Source: JACPPO01 sp965262505
GTDB lineage: Bacteria; Acidobacteriota; Vicinamibacteria; Vicinamibacterales; UBA2999
Assembly (NCBI GenBank): GCA_965262505.1
Contig: CBDHFM010000030.1
Location: 4,402,001 to 4,466,000, forward strand
Reading direction: 5' to 3'
Length of the DNA: 64,000 bases
How positions within the stretch are numbered: the stretch's first letter is position 1; each line of letters starts with the position of its first letter. A program made the position numbers and the translations under genes. Of this stretch, positions 55,781 through 64,000 are shown piece by piece. The notes below the pieces were generated by a model. It saw only the letters and a list, made by a program, of their open reading frames with translations, searched no databases and had not been told where the DNA came from.

Positions 55781-56191
55781 ATGATTGAAGGAAATCTGAA
55801 CACGACCAATATCCTGCTGGGTATCATGGCCGCGGTCAGCGTGCTTCAGGCGCTCGTGCTGATCGGCGTGGTCGTGCTGGCGCTCCGGCTCTACCGCCAG
55901 ACGCTCCAGGCGATCCGCGACATCGAGCAGCGCCAGATCGCTCCGCTTGCCGCCAGTGTCGCCGCGCTCGTGGGCACGGTCGACCGGATACTGGGCGACG
56001 TGAAGGACGTGACGGCGCGGGTCACCCGGCAGACCGAGCGTGTCGACACGGCGATCCTGCACACGACAGGGCGCGTACTCGACTCGGTTGAGTCCCGCAT
56101 CACTCGGATCGCGGGACTCGTGCGCGGCGTGACGTGTGCGATCCAGGATCTTTTTGGAGGTCGGCGTTCGGGTGAGACGCCGGCCGCGTAA
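55781..56191 (+). CDS. small membrane protein with DUF948-like coiled coil
   Basis: 136 residues from ATG 55781 (a TTG at 55772 adds three residues). One N-terminal membrane helix (ILLGIMAAVSVLQALVLIGVVVLAL), then a long amphipathic helix (QTLQAIRDIEQRQIAPLAASVAALVGTVDRILGDVKDVTARVTRQTERVDTAI). The shape is that of DUF948 proteins, which commonly accompany YtxH proteins, and a YtxH gene does follow 21 bp later. A perfect 7-bp hairpin (GGAGCGC-GACGT-GCGCTCC, 55742-55760) lies in the leader. Confidence 0.78.
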   Translation: MIEGNLNTTNILLGIMAAVSVLQALVLIGVVVLALRLYRQTLQAIRDIEQRQIAPLAASVAALVGTVDRILGDVKDVTARVTRQTERVDTAILHTTGRVLDSVESRITRIAGLVRGVTCAIQDLFGGRRSGETPAA

Positions 56192-56212
56192 GTGACGGGG
56201 AGGAATAGGACG

Positions 56213-56743
56213 ATGTTGGATAGTCACGTTCGCGACAACGGTGAACACGATGAAGTCGGCGGCGGGTTCATCATCGGCCTGCTGGCGGGCACCGTCCTGG
56301 GAGTGGGACTCGGCATGCTGCTGGCGCCGAAGGCCGGCGCGGAGCTGCGCGACGAGCTCGGCGAGCAGGCCAGGAACCTTGGCGCCAAGGCGTCGGAACG
56401 GTGTCAGCGCGCCTCCGAGACGGCCACCGAACTGGCCGGACGTGGCCGGGAGATCGTCAGTCAGGCGCGCGAGGCGGTGAACCGCGGCGCGGAAGAGGTG
56501 GGCGGTTACACCGGCCGCGGCGCCGGTTCGACAGGTGCCCCCGGCTCGTTCGATCGCGAATCAACCTCAGGCAGCGACCCCGAGCCGTCGTGGTTGCGGC
56601 CGAGAGCCTCCGATCGCGGATCAACGTCGGGCGGCGGCGACTTCGGGCTGGCCGCCGACACCGAGAAGGGGTCTGAGCCGTCGTGGTTGCGGCCGAGAGC
56701 CGCCGATGGCGGAGTCACCTCGGGCGGCAGCGATTTCGAGTAG
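56213..56743 (+). CDS. YtxH-domain stress-type protein with repeated C-terminal tail
   Basis: 176 residues from ATG 56213, GGGGAGG at 56197-56203. N-terminal YtxH part: GGGFIIGLLAGTVLGVGLGMLLAPKAGAELRDELGEQARNLGAKASER, a membrane helix and an amphipathic helix. The tail contains the 20-odd-residue unit EPSWLRPRA-(S/A)D-(R/G)G-(S/V)TSGG-(G/S)DF twice (bases ~56581-56645 and ~56677-56743), a recent-looking duplication. YtxH proteins are general-stress proteins of uncertain role. Second gene of a likely operon from 55781 to 59802. Confidence 0.82.
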   Translation: MLDSHVRDNGEHDEVGGGFIIGLLAGTVLGVGLGMLLAPKAGAELRDELGEQARNLGAKASERCQRASETATELAGRGREIVSQAREAVNRGAEEVGGYTGRGAGSTGAPGSFDRESTSGSDPEPSWLRPRASDRGSTSGGGDFGLAADTEKGSEPSWLRPRAADGGVTSGGSDFE

Positions 56744-56771
56744 ACCGCACCCCGGAGGCATCCGAGCCCGT

Positions 56772-57674
56772 GTGACCTCGACCCGGCTCCTGCTCCGCCT
56801 CCGCGTGGAGCTTCGCTTGTCCGGCCTCGCTGCCTGGCGCGGCTTCGTTCGGCTCGTAGGTGGTAACGACCTGACCCACGCCGCCGCCATCTCCTATTAC
56901 GCCCTGCTCTCGCTCTTCCCGTTTCTGCTCCTTGTCATCTCGATGCTTGGATCGATCACGGCCGACGAAGGGGATCGCCTGGCTGTGCTGGGATTCGTAT
57001 TCCGGTATTTCCCGACGCGGCTTGACTTCGTGACCACGCAACTCGATGCCTTTCGGCAGATGCGCCTGCAGGTGGGCGTGGCTGGTGGCCTGGCGCTGAT
57101 CTGGGCCTCGCTCGGCGTGTTCGCCGCGATCACGCATGCCGTCAACGAGGCCTGGGGCGTCGAGAAGCAGCGCAGCTTCTTCAAGCACCGCCTGGTCTCG
57201 TTCCTCATGCTCGTGGCTGGTGGCGGCGTGATGATCGTGGCGCTCCTCTTGGTGGGCGTGGTCGAACTGGCCGAGGCGTCCTGGTTCGGCGAGATGCTCG
57301 CACGATTTCAATGGATACGGGCGCTGCAGTCACTGACGTTCGCGTATTCGGCGACGATTCTCCTGGTGCTGGCGGTAGGCCTCCTGTACTATTTCGTCCC
57401 CAACGCGAAGATGCGGTTTCGCGATGTCTGGGTTGGCGCGGTGCTCACGGGTGTGCTCTGGCGCCTCGCCTTTGACGGCTTCTCCTGGACCATCGGAAGC
57501 AGCGGGCGGCTGACGCTCGTCCACGGGTCGATAGCGGCGGTCGTCGTATTCCTTCTGTGGATCTACGTGTCCTCGGTCATCCTTATGTACGGCGTGGAGT
57601 TTACCGCTGCGCACGCGCGTCTGCGCCGGCGGCGCCCTGACGAGACGCCGGCCGCGCCGACGCCGAGACTATAA
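56772..57674 (+). CDS. YihY/BrkB-family inner-membrane protein
   Basis: 300 residues from GTG 56772 (GGAGG at 56754-56758 is a little far, so the start is not certain; the open frame runs back to 56535 across the YtxH gene and is not coding there). Family blocks: LTHAAAISYYALLSLFPFLLLVISMLGSI, LALIWASLGVFAAITHAVNEAWGVEKQRSFFKHRLVSFLMLV, LLYYFVPNAKMRFRDVWVGAVLTGVLWRLAFDGFSW and GSIAAVVVFLLWIYVSSVILMYGVEFTAA. Six membrane helices. Long annotated as ribonuclease BN but it is not an RNase; proposed to move phospholipids. The stop is one base from the next start. Confidence 0.9.
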   Translation: MTSTRLLLRLRVELRLSGLAAWRGFVRLVGGNDLTHAAAISYYALLSLFPFLLLVISMLGSITADEGDRLAVLGFVFRYFPTRLDFVTTQLDAFRQMRLQVGVAGGLALIWASLGVFAAITHAVNEAWGVEKQRSFFKHRLVSFLMLVAGGGVMIVALLLVGVVELAEASWFGEMLARFQWIRALQSLTFAYSATILLVLAVGLLYYFVPNAKMRFRDVWVGAVLTGVLWRLAFDGFSWTIGSSGRLTLVHGSIAAVVVFLLWIYVSSVILMYGVEFTAAHARLRRRRPDETPAAPTPRL

Positions 57675-57675
57675 G

Positions 57676-59802
57676 ATGCCCAACCGCCTCGCCGAGGAAC
57701 AGAGCCCGTATCTCCTCCAGCACAAGGACAACCCGGTCGACTGGCACCCGTGGGGTGACGCGGCGTTCGAGACAGCTCGCCGTGAGAACAAGCCGATCTT
57801 CCTGTCGATCGGCTATTCGACCTGTCATTGGTGCCACGTGATGGAGCATGAGAGCTTCGAACACGCCGGCGTGGCCGACGTGCTCAATCGGCATTACGTG
57901 TCGATCAAAGTCGATCGCGAGGAGCGGCCCGATGTGGACCGCGTCTACATGACATTCGTCCAGGCCACCACCGGGTCCGGGGGGTGGCCGATGAGCGTCT
58001 GGCTCACACCCTCGCTCGAACCGTTTTACGGGGGGACCTACTTCCCGCCGACCGCGGGCTGGGGGAGACCCGGCTTCATCGAGATTCTCGAGGAGGTTGC
58101 ACGGGTGTGGCGCGAAGAGCCCGGCAAAGTACTGCAGTCGGCCTCGTCCATTATCGAGCGGCTGCGGTCCCTGGGCGGCCGTACCGGCAACCCCGTCGTG
58201 CCGGGTACGGGCGTGCTCGAGGCAGGTGTTCAAGAGTTCGCGACGACGTTTGACCGTCAGCGCGGCGGGTTCGGCGACGCCCCGAAATTTCCCCGTCCCA
58301 GCGAGTTGCTGTTTCTGTTGCGCGAGCACCGCCGCACGGGCGCCGACGGTCCTCGAGACATGGCCCTGCTGACGCTGCGGGCGATGGCGGGTGGCGGCAT
58401 GCGCGACCATGTCGGCGGCGGCTTCCATCGCTATGCGGTGGATGGTGACTGGCGCGTCCCGCACTTCGAAAAGATGTTGTACGACCAGGCCCAGCTCGTG
58501 CTCGCCTACGTCGAGGCCGCGCAGCTGACCGACGACCCGTTCTTCGCCGACGTCGCGGCCGACACGCTCGAGTACGTCCAGCGGGATCTCATGCATCCAG
58601 AGGGTGGCTTCTATTCCGCCGAGGATGCCGACAGCGTGCCGCCCGAGCTCGCGGCCGAGCCGTCGCCGCAGAAGAGCGAAGGGGCGTTCTACATCTGGCG
58701 TGACGAGGAGATCGGCCAGGCGACTGGGGACGCGGCTGACGCCGTGCGACTGCGGTACGGCATCCTGCCTGACGGCAACGCACCCTTCGATCCGCAGAAC
58801 GAATTCACGCACAAGAACCTGCTGTACACGGCGCGTTCTTTCGAAGAGATCGCCACGATGACCGGACGCACGGCGGAGGAGACGGAGGCGGCGGTGTCAC
58901 GCAGCCGCGCCGCGCTGTTGGCCGTGCGCTCAGCCAGGCCGCGGCCCCAGCTGGACGACAAGGTGCTCACGGCCTGGAATGGGCTGATGATCGCCGCGTT
59001 CGCGAGGGCGGGGCGGGTGATCGAGGGGCGCGGCGACTATCTCGACGTGGCCAGGCGGGCTGCCTCCTTCGTCCGCGCGAACCTGTGGAAGCCGGACGAG
59101 GGCACGCTCGTTCGACGGTACCGGCAGGGCGCGGCCGGCGTCGAGGCGTATGCCGAAGACTATGCCTATCTGATCTTCGGACTGCTGGAGCTTTTCCAGG
59201 CTGACGGGGACGCGGCCTGGCTCGACTGGGCGCTCACGTTGCAACGGCGCCTCGACACGTTGTTCTGGGACCCTGTCGATGGGGGCTGGTACAGCACAAC
59301 CGGGAAGGACGCCTCGGTCCTACTGCGGCTCAAGGACGAGTACGACGGCGCCGAGCCGGCGGCCAGTTCGATCGCGGTGCTCAATCTGCTCGCGCTGTCG
59401 CATCTCACGGGCGATTCAGCGATGGCCGGCCGGGTCGCCACCACATTCGGGACGTTCGGCGGGAGCGCCTCGATGCGTGGCCGCGGCGTGCCGATGATGC
59501 TCGCGGCGCTCTCGACGTATCATTCGGGAGTGCCGCAGATCGTCATCGTGGGCGAGCCGGGCGCGGCGGACACCCGCGCGCTGTCCGAGGTCGTGCGGCG
59601 GCATTACATACCGACGGCCGTGCTCGTGCCGGTCAGCGAGGCGCAACGGGAAGCGTTGTCGCGCCTGCTGCCCTGGACGAGCAGTCTGCGCCAGCGGGAG
59701 GGACGGGCGACGGCTTACGTATGCCGCGACTTTGCCTGCCAGGTACCAACAACGTCCGTGGATGAGCTGGACGCGCAACTCGAAGAAACCACACACACGT
59801 AG
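57676..59802 (+). CDS. DUF255 thioredoxin-fold protein with six-hairpin glycosidase-like domain (YyaL/SSP411)
   Basis: 708 residues. N-terminal thioredoxin-like domain: MPNRLAEEQSPYLLQHKDNPVDWHPWG, FLSIGYSTCHWCHVMEHESFE (CxxC with His), VKVDREERPDVDRVYM, GSGGWPMSVWLTP and GGTYFPP. The rest (~190-708) is an alpha/alpha-barrel with GGGFHRYAVDGDWRVPHFEKMLYDQAQL, SAEDADS and DDKVLTAWNGLMIAAFARAG. Widely conserved; function not settled (proposed redox or cellobiose-epimerase-like). The start is one base after the YihY stop, so the genes are coupled. Confidence 0.92.
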   Translation: MPNRLAEEQSPYLLQHKDNPVDWHPWGDAAFETARRENKPIFLSIGYSTCHWCHVMEHESFEHAGVADVLNRHYVSIKVDREERPDVDRVYMTFVQATTGSGGWPMSVWLTPSLEPFYGGTYFPPTAGWGRPGFIEILEEVARVWREEPGKVLQSASSIIERLRSLGGRTGNPVVPGTGVLEAGVQEFATTFDRQRGGFGDAPKFPRPSELLFLLREHRRTGADGPRDMALLTLRAMAGGGMRDHVGGGFHRYAVDGDWRVPHFEKMLYDQAQLVLAYVEAAQLTDDPFFADVAADTLEYVQRDLMHPEGGFYSAEDADSVPPELAAEPSPQKSEGAFYIWRDEEIGQATGDAADAVRLRYGILPDGNAPFDPQNEFTHKNLLYTARSFEEIATMTGRTAEETEAAVSRSRAALLAVRSARPRPQLDDKVLTAWNGLMIAAFARAGRVIEGRGDYLDVARRAASFVRANLWKPDEGTLVRRYRQGAAGVEAYAEDYAYLIFGLLELFQADGDAAWLDWALTLQRRLDTLFWDPVDGGWYSTTGKDASVLLRLKDEYDGAEPAASSIAVLNLLALSHLTGDSAMAGRVATTFGTFGGSASMRGRGVPMMLAALSTYHSGVPQIVIVGEPGAADTRALSEVVRRHYIPTAVLVPVSEAQREALSRLLPWTSSLRQREGRATAYVCRDFACQVPTTSVDELDAQLEETTHT

Positions 59803-59831
59803 CCAGGGTCCGGCGTATCGGACGTGGCGGC

Positions 59832-60224
59832 ATGGGACGTATGGAATTCAATGTAGACATCTGGCTGCGCGGTGACCATCACGCGACCACCCAGGTGATT
59901 GGGCCGGTGCCGCGCGAGCCGAGCACGTGGACCGACACCGACATTGTCGCTGTGCTCGAAGGCATGCTGCGCGCGCTCGAGCGCGCCAAGGATCCGGGTG
60001 CCAGTCCGGACCGGCCCGTGTCGCTGCGCGGGTTCAGCTGGATCGTGAACCCGTTCGAGACCGGCGGCGTGGTCATCGCGTTGGAGTTGACCCTCGGAGC
60101 GGTTGTCGCCGGCCCCTTCGACGTTCCCGAGAGCGCCCTGAGCGCCAAGATCGAGCGCGTCATGGGCGCGCAGCGCACAGCGGCGCTGACGGCGGCGCAG
60201 ACGGCGGCGCAGACGGTGCACTGA
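59832..60224 (+). CDS. small protein of unknown function
   Basis: 130 residues with no signal peptide and no membrane helix. A compact alpha/beta look: EFNVDIWLRGDHHATTQVIGP, IVAVLEGMLRALERAKDPG, VSLRGFSWIVNPFETGGVVIALELTLGAVVAGPFDVPE, then a low-complexity end (AALTAAQTAAQT, a 12-bp repeat). Good third-position GC and tight spacing (2 bp) to the next gene argue that it is real. I do not recognise the family. Confidence 0.65.
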   Translation: MGRMEFNVDIWLRGDHHATTQVIGPVPREPSTWTDTDIVAVLEGMLRALERAKDPGASPDRPVSLRGFSWIVNPFETGGVVIALELTLGAVVAGPFDVPESALSAKIERVMGAQRTAALTAAQTAAQTVH

Positions 60225-60226
60225 GA

Positions 60227-61492
60227 GTGGTGCCGATTCGCTCGTCGTTCTCGCTGGCCGTGTCGGCGTTGGTGTTCTGCGCGGGCACGGTCGTGTCTGC
60301 GCGACAGGACGCCGCCGCCGAGGGCGCCCCTCCCGAGGAGGCGAGGCAGGCGCCGGCCCCAGAGGACGGACGGGCCCAGTATCCGGCGTTCCTGGCCAAT
60401 TCGTTCGTCAGCCTGAACGTGGGCTCCATCAGCTATCCCTTTTCAGCCCTGCAGTTGGAACCTGGATACCAGGTCGAATCGATTCAGGTGCCGCACGCAT
60501 CCGTGAACGCGGTTCTGTTTGGTCGCCACTTTGGCAGGTACTTCTCTGGACAGGTCAGCTACATGCGCCCGGTCAGCTACGTGAAGTATCAGAATATCGA
60601 CGGGACCGGGACAACGCGCTCCGTGTGGATGCACTTCGGAACCGTAACGCTGCAATCCCGTCTGCCGATCAGCGAACGGCTGTCCATCTACGGAGAGGGC
60701 GGGCTGGCCGTGACGAGCCGGAGGGGATTCGAGATCGGCGACGCACCTGTCGTCAAGGATGCGCATTTCGCGTCTCCGCTGTTCGGCGCCGGTCTCGAGT
60801 ATCGTGTCAGCCGAACCTGGGACCTCGTGTCCGGCGGTGCCTACGTACGTGCCAGTGATGAGCATCGTCAGCCGCACACGCTGTTCGTGTCAGGCGGGTT
60901 TCGAATCAACTTGCGCCCGCTCCCTCCGGAGCGCGTCAAGGAAACGCAGGACGCGGGCCGTATCGTTCCCGAGAACCTCATTCAGGTTGGATACGCGACC
61001 AACGCGCTCGGGTACGGCGCCAACAATTTTCTGTCGAAGGAATTTCCCATCTTCTGGCGTGGTCAGGCTGAAGTGGAACGAAGCGTCGTCAACATTCAGT
61101 ACCATCGCAATGTGTTCTACACGAAGAGGATCTTTGCGCTCGATTTCGGAGTCAGCTACGCACAGTGGAAGAGCAACAGGAATGGGGAGTCGTTTCGAAC
61201 GTTGTCCGTTTTTCCGGTCATGAGATTCACCGTGCTGCGTTCGAGGCCGGCCGATTTGTACGTGTTGTACTCTGTTGCGGGGCCGACCTATATCTCGAGG
61301 TTGATCATTGACGATCTGGACACAGGCAGCCACTTCACGTTTCAGGACTTCATGGGGGTCGGCGTATTCATCGGAGAGCGGAGGCAGTTCAACGCCGAGA
61401 TCAACCTCAATCACTATTCCAACGGCAACGTTCAACTGGAGAATGCCGGGGTGAAGGTTCCGCTGACGTTCAAGCTGGGCTATGGGTTCTGA
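60227..61492 (+). CDS. tandem outer-membrane barrels: OmpA-like barrel plus PagL-like acyloxyacyl hydrolase
   Basis: 421 residues from GTG 60227 or 60230, starting a signal peptide (SSFSLAVSALVFCAGTVVSA). Residues ~50-230 look like an eight-stranded barrel (FVSLNVGSISYPFSALQLEPGYQVE... to LFVSGGFRINLRPLP). Residues ~245-421 are a second barrel of the lipid A 3-O-deacylase (PagL) type, with the catalytic His and Ser in INLNHYSNGN, a following Glu in QLENAG, and the terminal GYGF. PagL removes the 3-linked acyl chain of lipid A at the outer membrane. Having a second barrel in the same chain is unusual. Start of a four-gene envelope stretch. Confidence 0.75.
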   Translation: MVPIRSSFSLAVSALVFCAGTVVSARQDAAAEGAPPEEARQAPAPEDGRAQYPAFLANSFVSLNVGSISYPFSALQLEPGYQVESIQVPHASVNAVLFGRHFGRYFSGQVSYMRPVSYVKYQNIDGTGTTRSVWMHFGTVTLQSRLPISERLSIYGEGGLAVTSRRGFEIGDAPVVKDAHFASPLFGAGLEYRVSRTWDLVSGGAYVRASDEHRQPHTLFVSGGFRINLRPLPPERVKETQDAGRIVPENLIQVGYATNALGYGANNFLSKEFPIFWRGQAEVERSVVNIQYHRNVFYTKRIFALDFGVSYAQWKSNRNGESFRTLSVFPVMRFTVLRSRPADLYVLYSVAGPTYISRLIIDDLDTGSHFTFQDFMGVGVFIGERRQFNAEINLNHYSNGNVQLENAGVKVPLTFKLGYGF

Positions 61493-62234
61493 TCGCGCGC
61501 GTTGGATACCAGTCGCGATGCTGCTGGCGGGGCTGGTCGTGTGCCTGCCGTCGAGGGCGCACGCCGACTGGATAGCCAGTGCGTATCTCGGCCACGTCTG
61601 GACGCGTTCCAGCGCCGTCACGCTCACGCTCCCCGACCGTCAGACCGCGGTCGAGATCGCCGGCGTGGAGTACCGAGCCGAGTCGCTGACGTCTCCCCAG
61701 TACTACGGCTATCGCGTTGCCTGGGTGCCGGACCAGCACCGGTGGATCGGCGTCGAGGCCGAGGTCATCCACGCCAAGGTGTATGCCGAGGTCGATCGAT
61801 CGGTCCGAATCCGAGGGACGCTGCGCGGCGCCGAGGTCGATGCGTCGTTTCCCCTGTCATCCGTCGTTCAACGGCTCGCGATGTCGCATGGCCTGAATTT
61901 CATCCTCGTGAATGTCGCCCTGCGAAGGGCACTGGGGCCCGTCGATTCTCGGGGGATGGAGCGATTCGTGGTGATCGTCCGGGCGGGTGCCGGGCCGACA
62001 GTCGCTCACGCGGAAAGCACCATCGACCATGTCGCCAACCGCGATGATTACCAGAGCGGAGGCCTGGGCACGCAAGTGGCCGGTGGTATCGAAGCCACGG
62101 TGTGGAGGCGCCTTGCCATCCTCGGCGAGTACAAGTTCACCTGGGCCTCGCCGCAGATCGATGTCGCGGGTGGACAGGCCACGATTCCCTCTCGCAGCCA
62201 CCATGTCGTGGGTGGTCTCGCATATCGGTTCTAA
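61482..62234 (+). CDS. small outer-membrane beta-barrel protein
   Basis: 250 residues. Signal peptide (WIPVAMLLAGLVVCLPSRAHA), then alternating amphipathic strands of an eight-stranded barrel (WIASAYLGHVWTRSS, YGYRVAWVP, WIGVEAEVIHAKVYA, LNFILVNVALRR, FVVIVRAGAGPTVAHAES, GGLGTQVAGGIEATVWRRLAILGEYKFTW) closing with HHVVGGLAYRF, an OMP terminal aromatic. It overlaps the PagL-like gene by 11 bp. Given that neighbour and the PAP2 gene, a lipid A-modifying barrel such as a lipid A oxidase is possible, but no catalytic residue tells. Confidence 0.78.
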   Translation: MGSDRARWIPVAMLLAGLVVCLPSRAHADWIASAYLGHVWTRSSAVTLTLPDRQTAVEIAGVEYRAESLTSPQYYGYRVAWVPDQHRWIGVEAEVIHAKVYAEVDRSVRIRGTLRGAEVDASFPLSSVVQRLAMSHGLNFILVNVALRRALGPVDSRGMERFVVIVRAGAGPTVAHAESTIDHVANRDDYQSGGLGTQVAGGIEATVWRRLAILGEYKFTWASPQIDVAGGQATIPSRSHHVVGGLAYRF

Positions 62235-63149
62235 GTGCACCTCATGTCGCACGCAGGCCTTTTTCATTCAGCCAGCCAGCAGGGAGCGTTGAGCAGCCGG
62301 ACGGCGCTGGCGGGACAGAGCATGCAGAGCCCGCGTGGTACCGCGTCGATGGTGGCACTGCTGCTGGCGGTGCTGGCGCTATTGGTGTCGCTGGGCGGCG
62401 CCGTCGTCTCCGCTCAGGAAACGTCGGACACCGCGCCGCCGCCTGGACAGAGCCAGGACGCGGACGATCCCTGCGACCGTCGGAGCTTCTCCACGCTGTT
62501 CACGTGCATCCCGCACGATCTGCGCAACGTGGCTCGCGGCAAGTCGTTGGCCTGGCTCGGCGCGGCGGGCGGTATGGCGGCCGGCAGCGCGCTACTGGAC
62601 GAAGACGTCGATCGGGCGTTGAGGGACGGGGATCCGAATCTGTTCCCAGACGTCGGCGACCAGCTCGGCCAGGCGGGCGTGCATGTCGGTGTGCCGCTCG
62701 CCCTCTACGTGGCGGCGCGCACGACCGGTCACTCAGCAACGGCGGCTTTTGCCGTCACCCTGCTTCGCGCGCAGATCGCGAACGGCCTCGTGACGCGATC
62801 GTTGAAGTTCATACCCAGGGCCCGTCCCTACCAGGAGGAAGCGAAAACGGCGCAAGGCTCATTTCCGTCCGGCCACACCTCTGCGTCGTTTGCGACCGCG
62901 ACCGTGATTCACCGCCGGTGGGGGTGGAGGGCAGGGCTGCCGGCGTATGTGCTGGCGAGCTATGTGGGTGTCACACGACTGCACAGCAACCACTATCTGA
63001 GCGACGTGACCTTCGGCGCGGGGCTCGGTATTGCGGCCGGTCTGGCCATCAACCAGCCGAGCCGGCGTACGGTAATCTCGCCGATCGTCGCGCCCGGCCG
63101 GGCCGGCGTGGCCATCGACATCGCTCTCGCGGGCCGCGCCGGTCGCTGA
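62235..63149 (+). CDS. exported PAP2-family phosphatase
   Basis: 304 residues. The GTG at 62235 directly follows the upstream TAA; ATG 62244 is an alternative. A hydrophobic signal or anchor at ~38-60, then the PAP2 motifs: KFIPRARP (K-x6-RP), FPSGHTSASFA (PSGH) and TRLHSNHYLSDV (R-x5-H-x3-D). It should remove phosphates from lipids or sugars outside the cytoplasm; next to a PagL-like protein, a lipid A or undecaprenyl pyrophosphate substrate is plausible. It ends 2 bp from the convergent DUF5916 gene. Confidence 0.88.
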   Translation: MHLMSHAGLFHSASQQGALSSRTALAGQSMQSPRGTASMVALLLAVLALLVSLGGAVVSAQETSDTAPPPGQSQDADDPCDRRSFSTLFTCIPHDLRNVARGKSLAWLGAAGGMAAGSALLDEDVDRALRDGDPNLFPDVGDQLGQAGVHVGVPLALYVAARTTGHSATAAFAVTLLRAQIANGLVTRSLKFIPRARPYQEEAKTAQGSFPSGHTSASFATATVIHRRWGWRAGLPAYVLASYVGVTRLHSNHYLSDVTFGAGLGIAAGLAINQPSRRTVISPIVAPGRAGVAIDIALAGRAGR

Positions 63150-63151
63150 TA

Positions 63152-64000
63152 TCAGAAGCGGCAGGTGTACAGAACTTTCGTCGCCAGCTGCTTGTCGAGC
63201 GTCGAGAAGCGGTTGAGCTGCGGTTCGTCCAGCCAGTTGTGCGTGTACACCACGTACAGATCGTTGCCCGGCGTGAAGATCCACCGGAAGCGTGACTGCC
63301 AGCCGAGGACGGCGCTCTGCGAGTCGTACTGGATGTTGTTCACGAGTGCGATATACGGCGAGAACTGCGTCTCGGCATTCAGGCGATAGAGTCGCGTCGA
63401 GAACTGGCCCTCGGGCAGCGTGATCGAGTTCCACTGACTGTTGAGGCCGATGATCACTCCAGGGCGCAGCCTGACCCCCAGGTTCAGGGCCCTGTCGGTA
63501 CGCGTGCCGGAGTAGAAATCGCCCACCTCGTACCGCGCGTTAACGGCGAGCGTACGGCGGTTGGCGGTCCGGGCAAAGATGCGGAATCTGGAGAACGTGT
63601 ATTCAGCGCCCGCGGGCAGGATGATCCCGTCGTCGATCTCGAACGGTTCGTCGAGCCGCTCGAACTGCTGAAGCGTGTGGAACTCGATCTGGTCTTGAGA
63701 GTGCAGGTTGACCCGCAGTAGCGTGACGTCGACGTTCCGTTCGATGGTCTCGTTTCGCAGGTCGGTCCGGACATCCAGCGAGCTTCCGAACGCGAGCTGC
63801 CGGATGTACCGGTGGTTGGCGGGACGCGGGGAAAACTGGAGCGACGGGCTGTACTTCCGATAGGCACGTCGGGTGACGAAGCCGACCTCAGGCGTGAAGT
63901 TCTCCTGCACTTCCGTGGCCCCAAACTGCGCATTCCAGCGGTCATTCGGATAGTTCAGCGTGCCGCCGTACGCGAGGTTGCCGCTGGAGAATTCATTATT
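63152..64000 (-). CDS. DUF5916 outer-membrane protein, C-terminal part (cut by window edge)
   Basis: The frame is open to the last base of the window; the visible 282 residues are the C-terminal beta-barrel of the DUF5916 family, which has a carbohydrate-binding CBM9-like domain at its N-terminus (outside this window). Blocks: NFTPEVGFVTRRAYRKYSPSLQFSPRP, FHTLQQFERLDEPFEIDDGIILPAGAEYTFSR, NARYEVGDFYSGTRTDRALNLGVRLRPGV, FRWIFTPGNDLYVVYTHNWLD, ending KVLYTCRF. Outer-membrane location; function unknown. Confidence 0.85.
   Translation of the reverse strand, partial: NNEFSSGNLAYGGTLNYPNDRWNAQFGATEVQENFTPEVGFVTRRAYRKYSPSLQFSPRPANHRYIRQLAFGSSLDVRTDLRNETIERNVDVTLLRVNLHSQDQIEFHTLQQFERLDEPFEIDDGIILPAGAEYTFSRFRIFARTANRRTLAVNARYEVGDFYSGTRTDRALNLGVRLRPGVIIGLNSQWNSITLPEGQFSTRLYRLNAETQFSPYIALVNNIQYDSQSAVLGWQSRFRWIFTPGNDLYVVYTHNWLDEPQLNRFSTLDKQLATKVLYTCRF

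Overview
High-GC bacterial DNA, dense with genes and without any RNA gene or CRISPR array that I can see. Gene content points to Acidobacteriota, probably a Vicinamibacteria-like lineage. The indicators are several DUF6152 proteins, a cytochrome of the reaction-centre-cytochrome family, a TonB receptor with an N-terminal carboxypeptidase-regulatory-like domain, a DUF1080 protein, DUF481- and DUF5916-type outer-membrane proteins and many secreted proteins of unknown role. This placement is inference from family content, not from a marker gene.

Layout. 1-693: 3' part of an ISAzo13-type element, followed at once by a small eight-cysteine secreted protein. 1.3-6.1 kb: a broken outer-membrane protein gene joined to the tail of a secreted-protein gene, a two-heme-motif cytochrome, a DUF6152 protein and its secreted partner, and a frameshifted double DoxX gene. 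6.5-9.3 kb: hybrid histidine kinase. 15.0-9.4 kb (minus): a tight five-gene operon of two secreted 'TG-W' proteins, a metallo-beta-lactamase-fold protein lacking most metal ligands, a DUF6152 protein and a TonB receptor. 19.2-15.1 kb (minus): DUF1080 protein, oxalate/formate-type antiporter and YdeP-type molybdopterin oxidoreductase. 19.7-36.3 kb: a putative (hetero)aromatic-acid catabolic island with TctC and TctA-TctB uptake, a UbiD-type decarboxylase, a three-subunit molybdenum hydroxylase plus CoxG, an amidohydrolase, a cytochrome c, a Tat-exported TPP enzyme, an MFS carrier, an alpha/beta hydrolase and a 6-hydroxynicotinate-3-monooxygenase-like flavoprotein. 36.7-39.1 kb: two more secreted 'TG-W' proteins and a third DUF6152 protein. 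39.2-40.6 kb: M28 peptidase.

40.8-44.9 kb is a transposon pile-up. An IS701-type element is interrupted by an IS3-type element, and it abuts a full ISAzo13-type element that is a near-identical inverted copy of the one at the left edge. Two 164-bp inverted-repeat elements with a shared core (20.7 and 40.6 kb) form a small dispersed family.

44.9-64 kb looks like ordinary chromosome. It holds an unfamiliar protein with a YjbQ-like front half, a 2,230-residue single-chain TamB-BamA fusion, a TPR protein, bacterioferritin, an OsmC protein, HMG-CoA lyase, a small membrane protein, a YtxH protein, YihY, a DUF255 thioredoxin-fold protein, and an envelope cluster (double-barrel PagL-like protein, small barrel, PAP2 phosphatase, DUF5916 protein).

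The strongest candidate for something new is the TamB-BamA fusion: one polypeptide carrying an inner-membrane anchor, a periplasmic beta-helical span, about five POTRA domains and an outer-membrane barrel. Next are the 164-bp element family, the expanded DUF6152/'TG-W' secreted-protein modules, and the catabolic island with its exported TPP enzyme.
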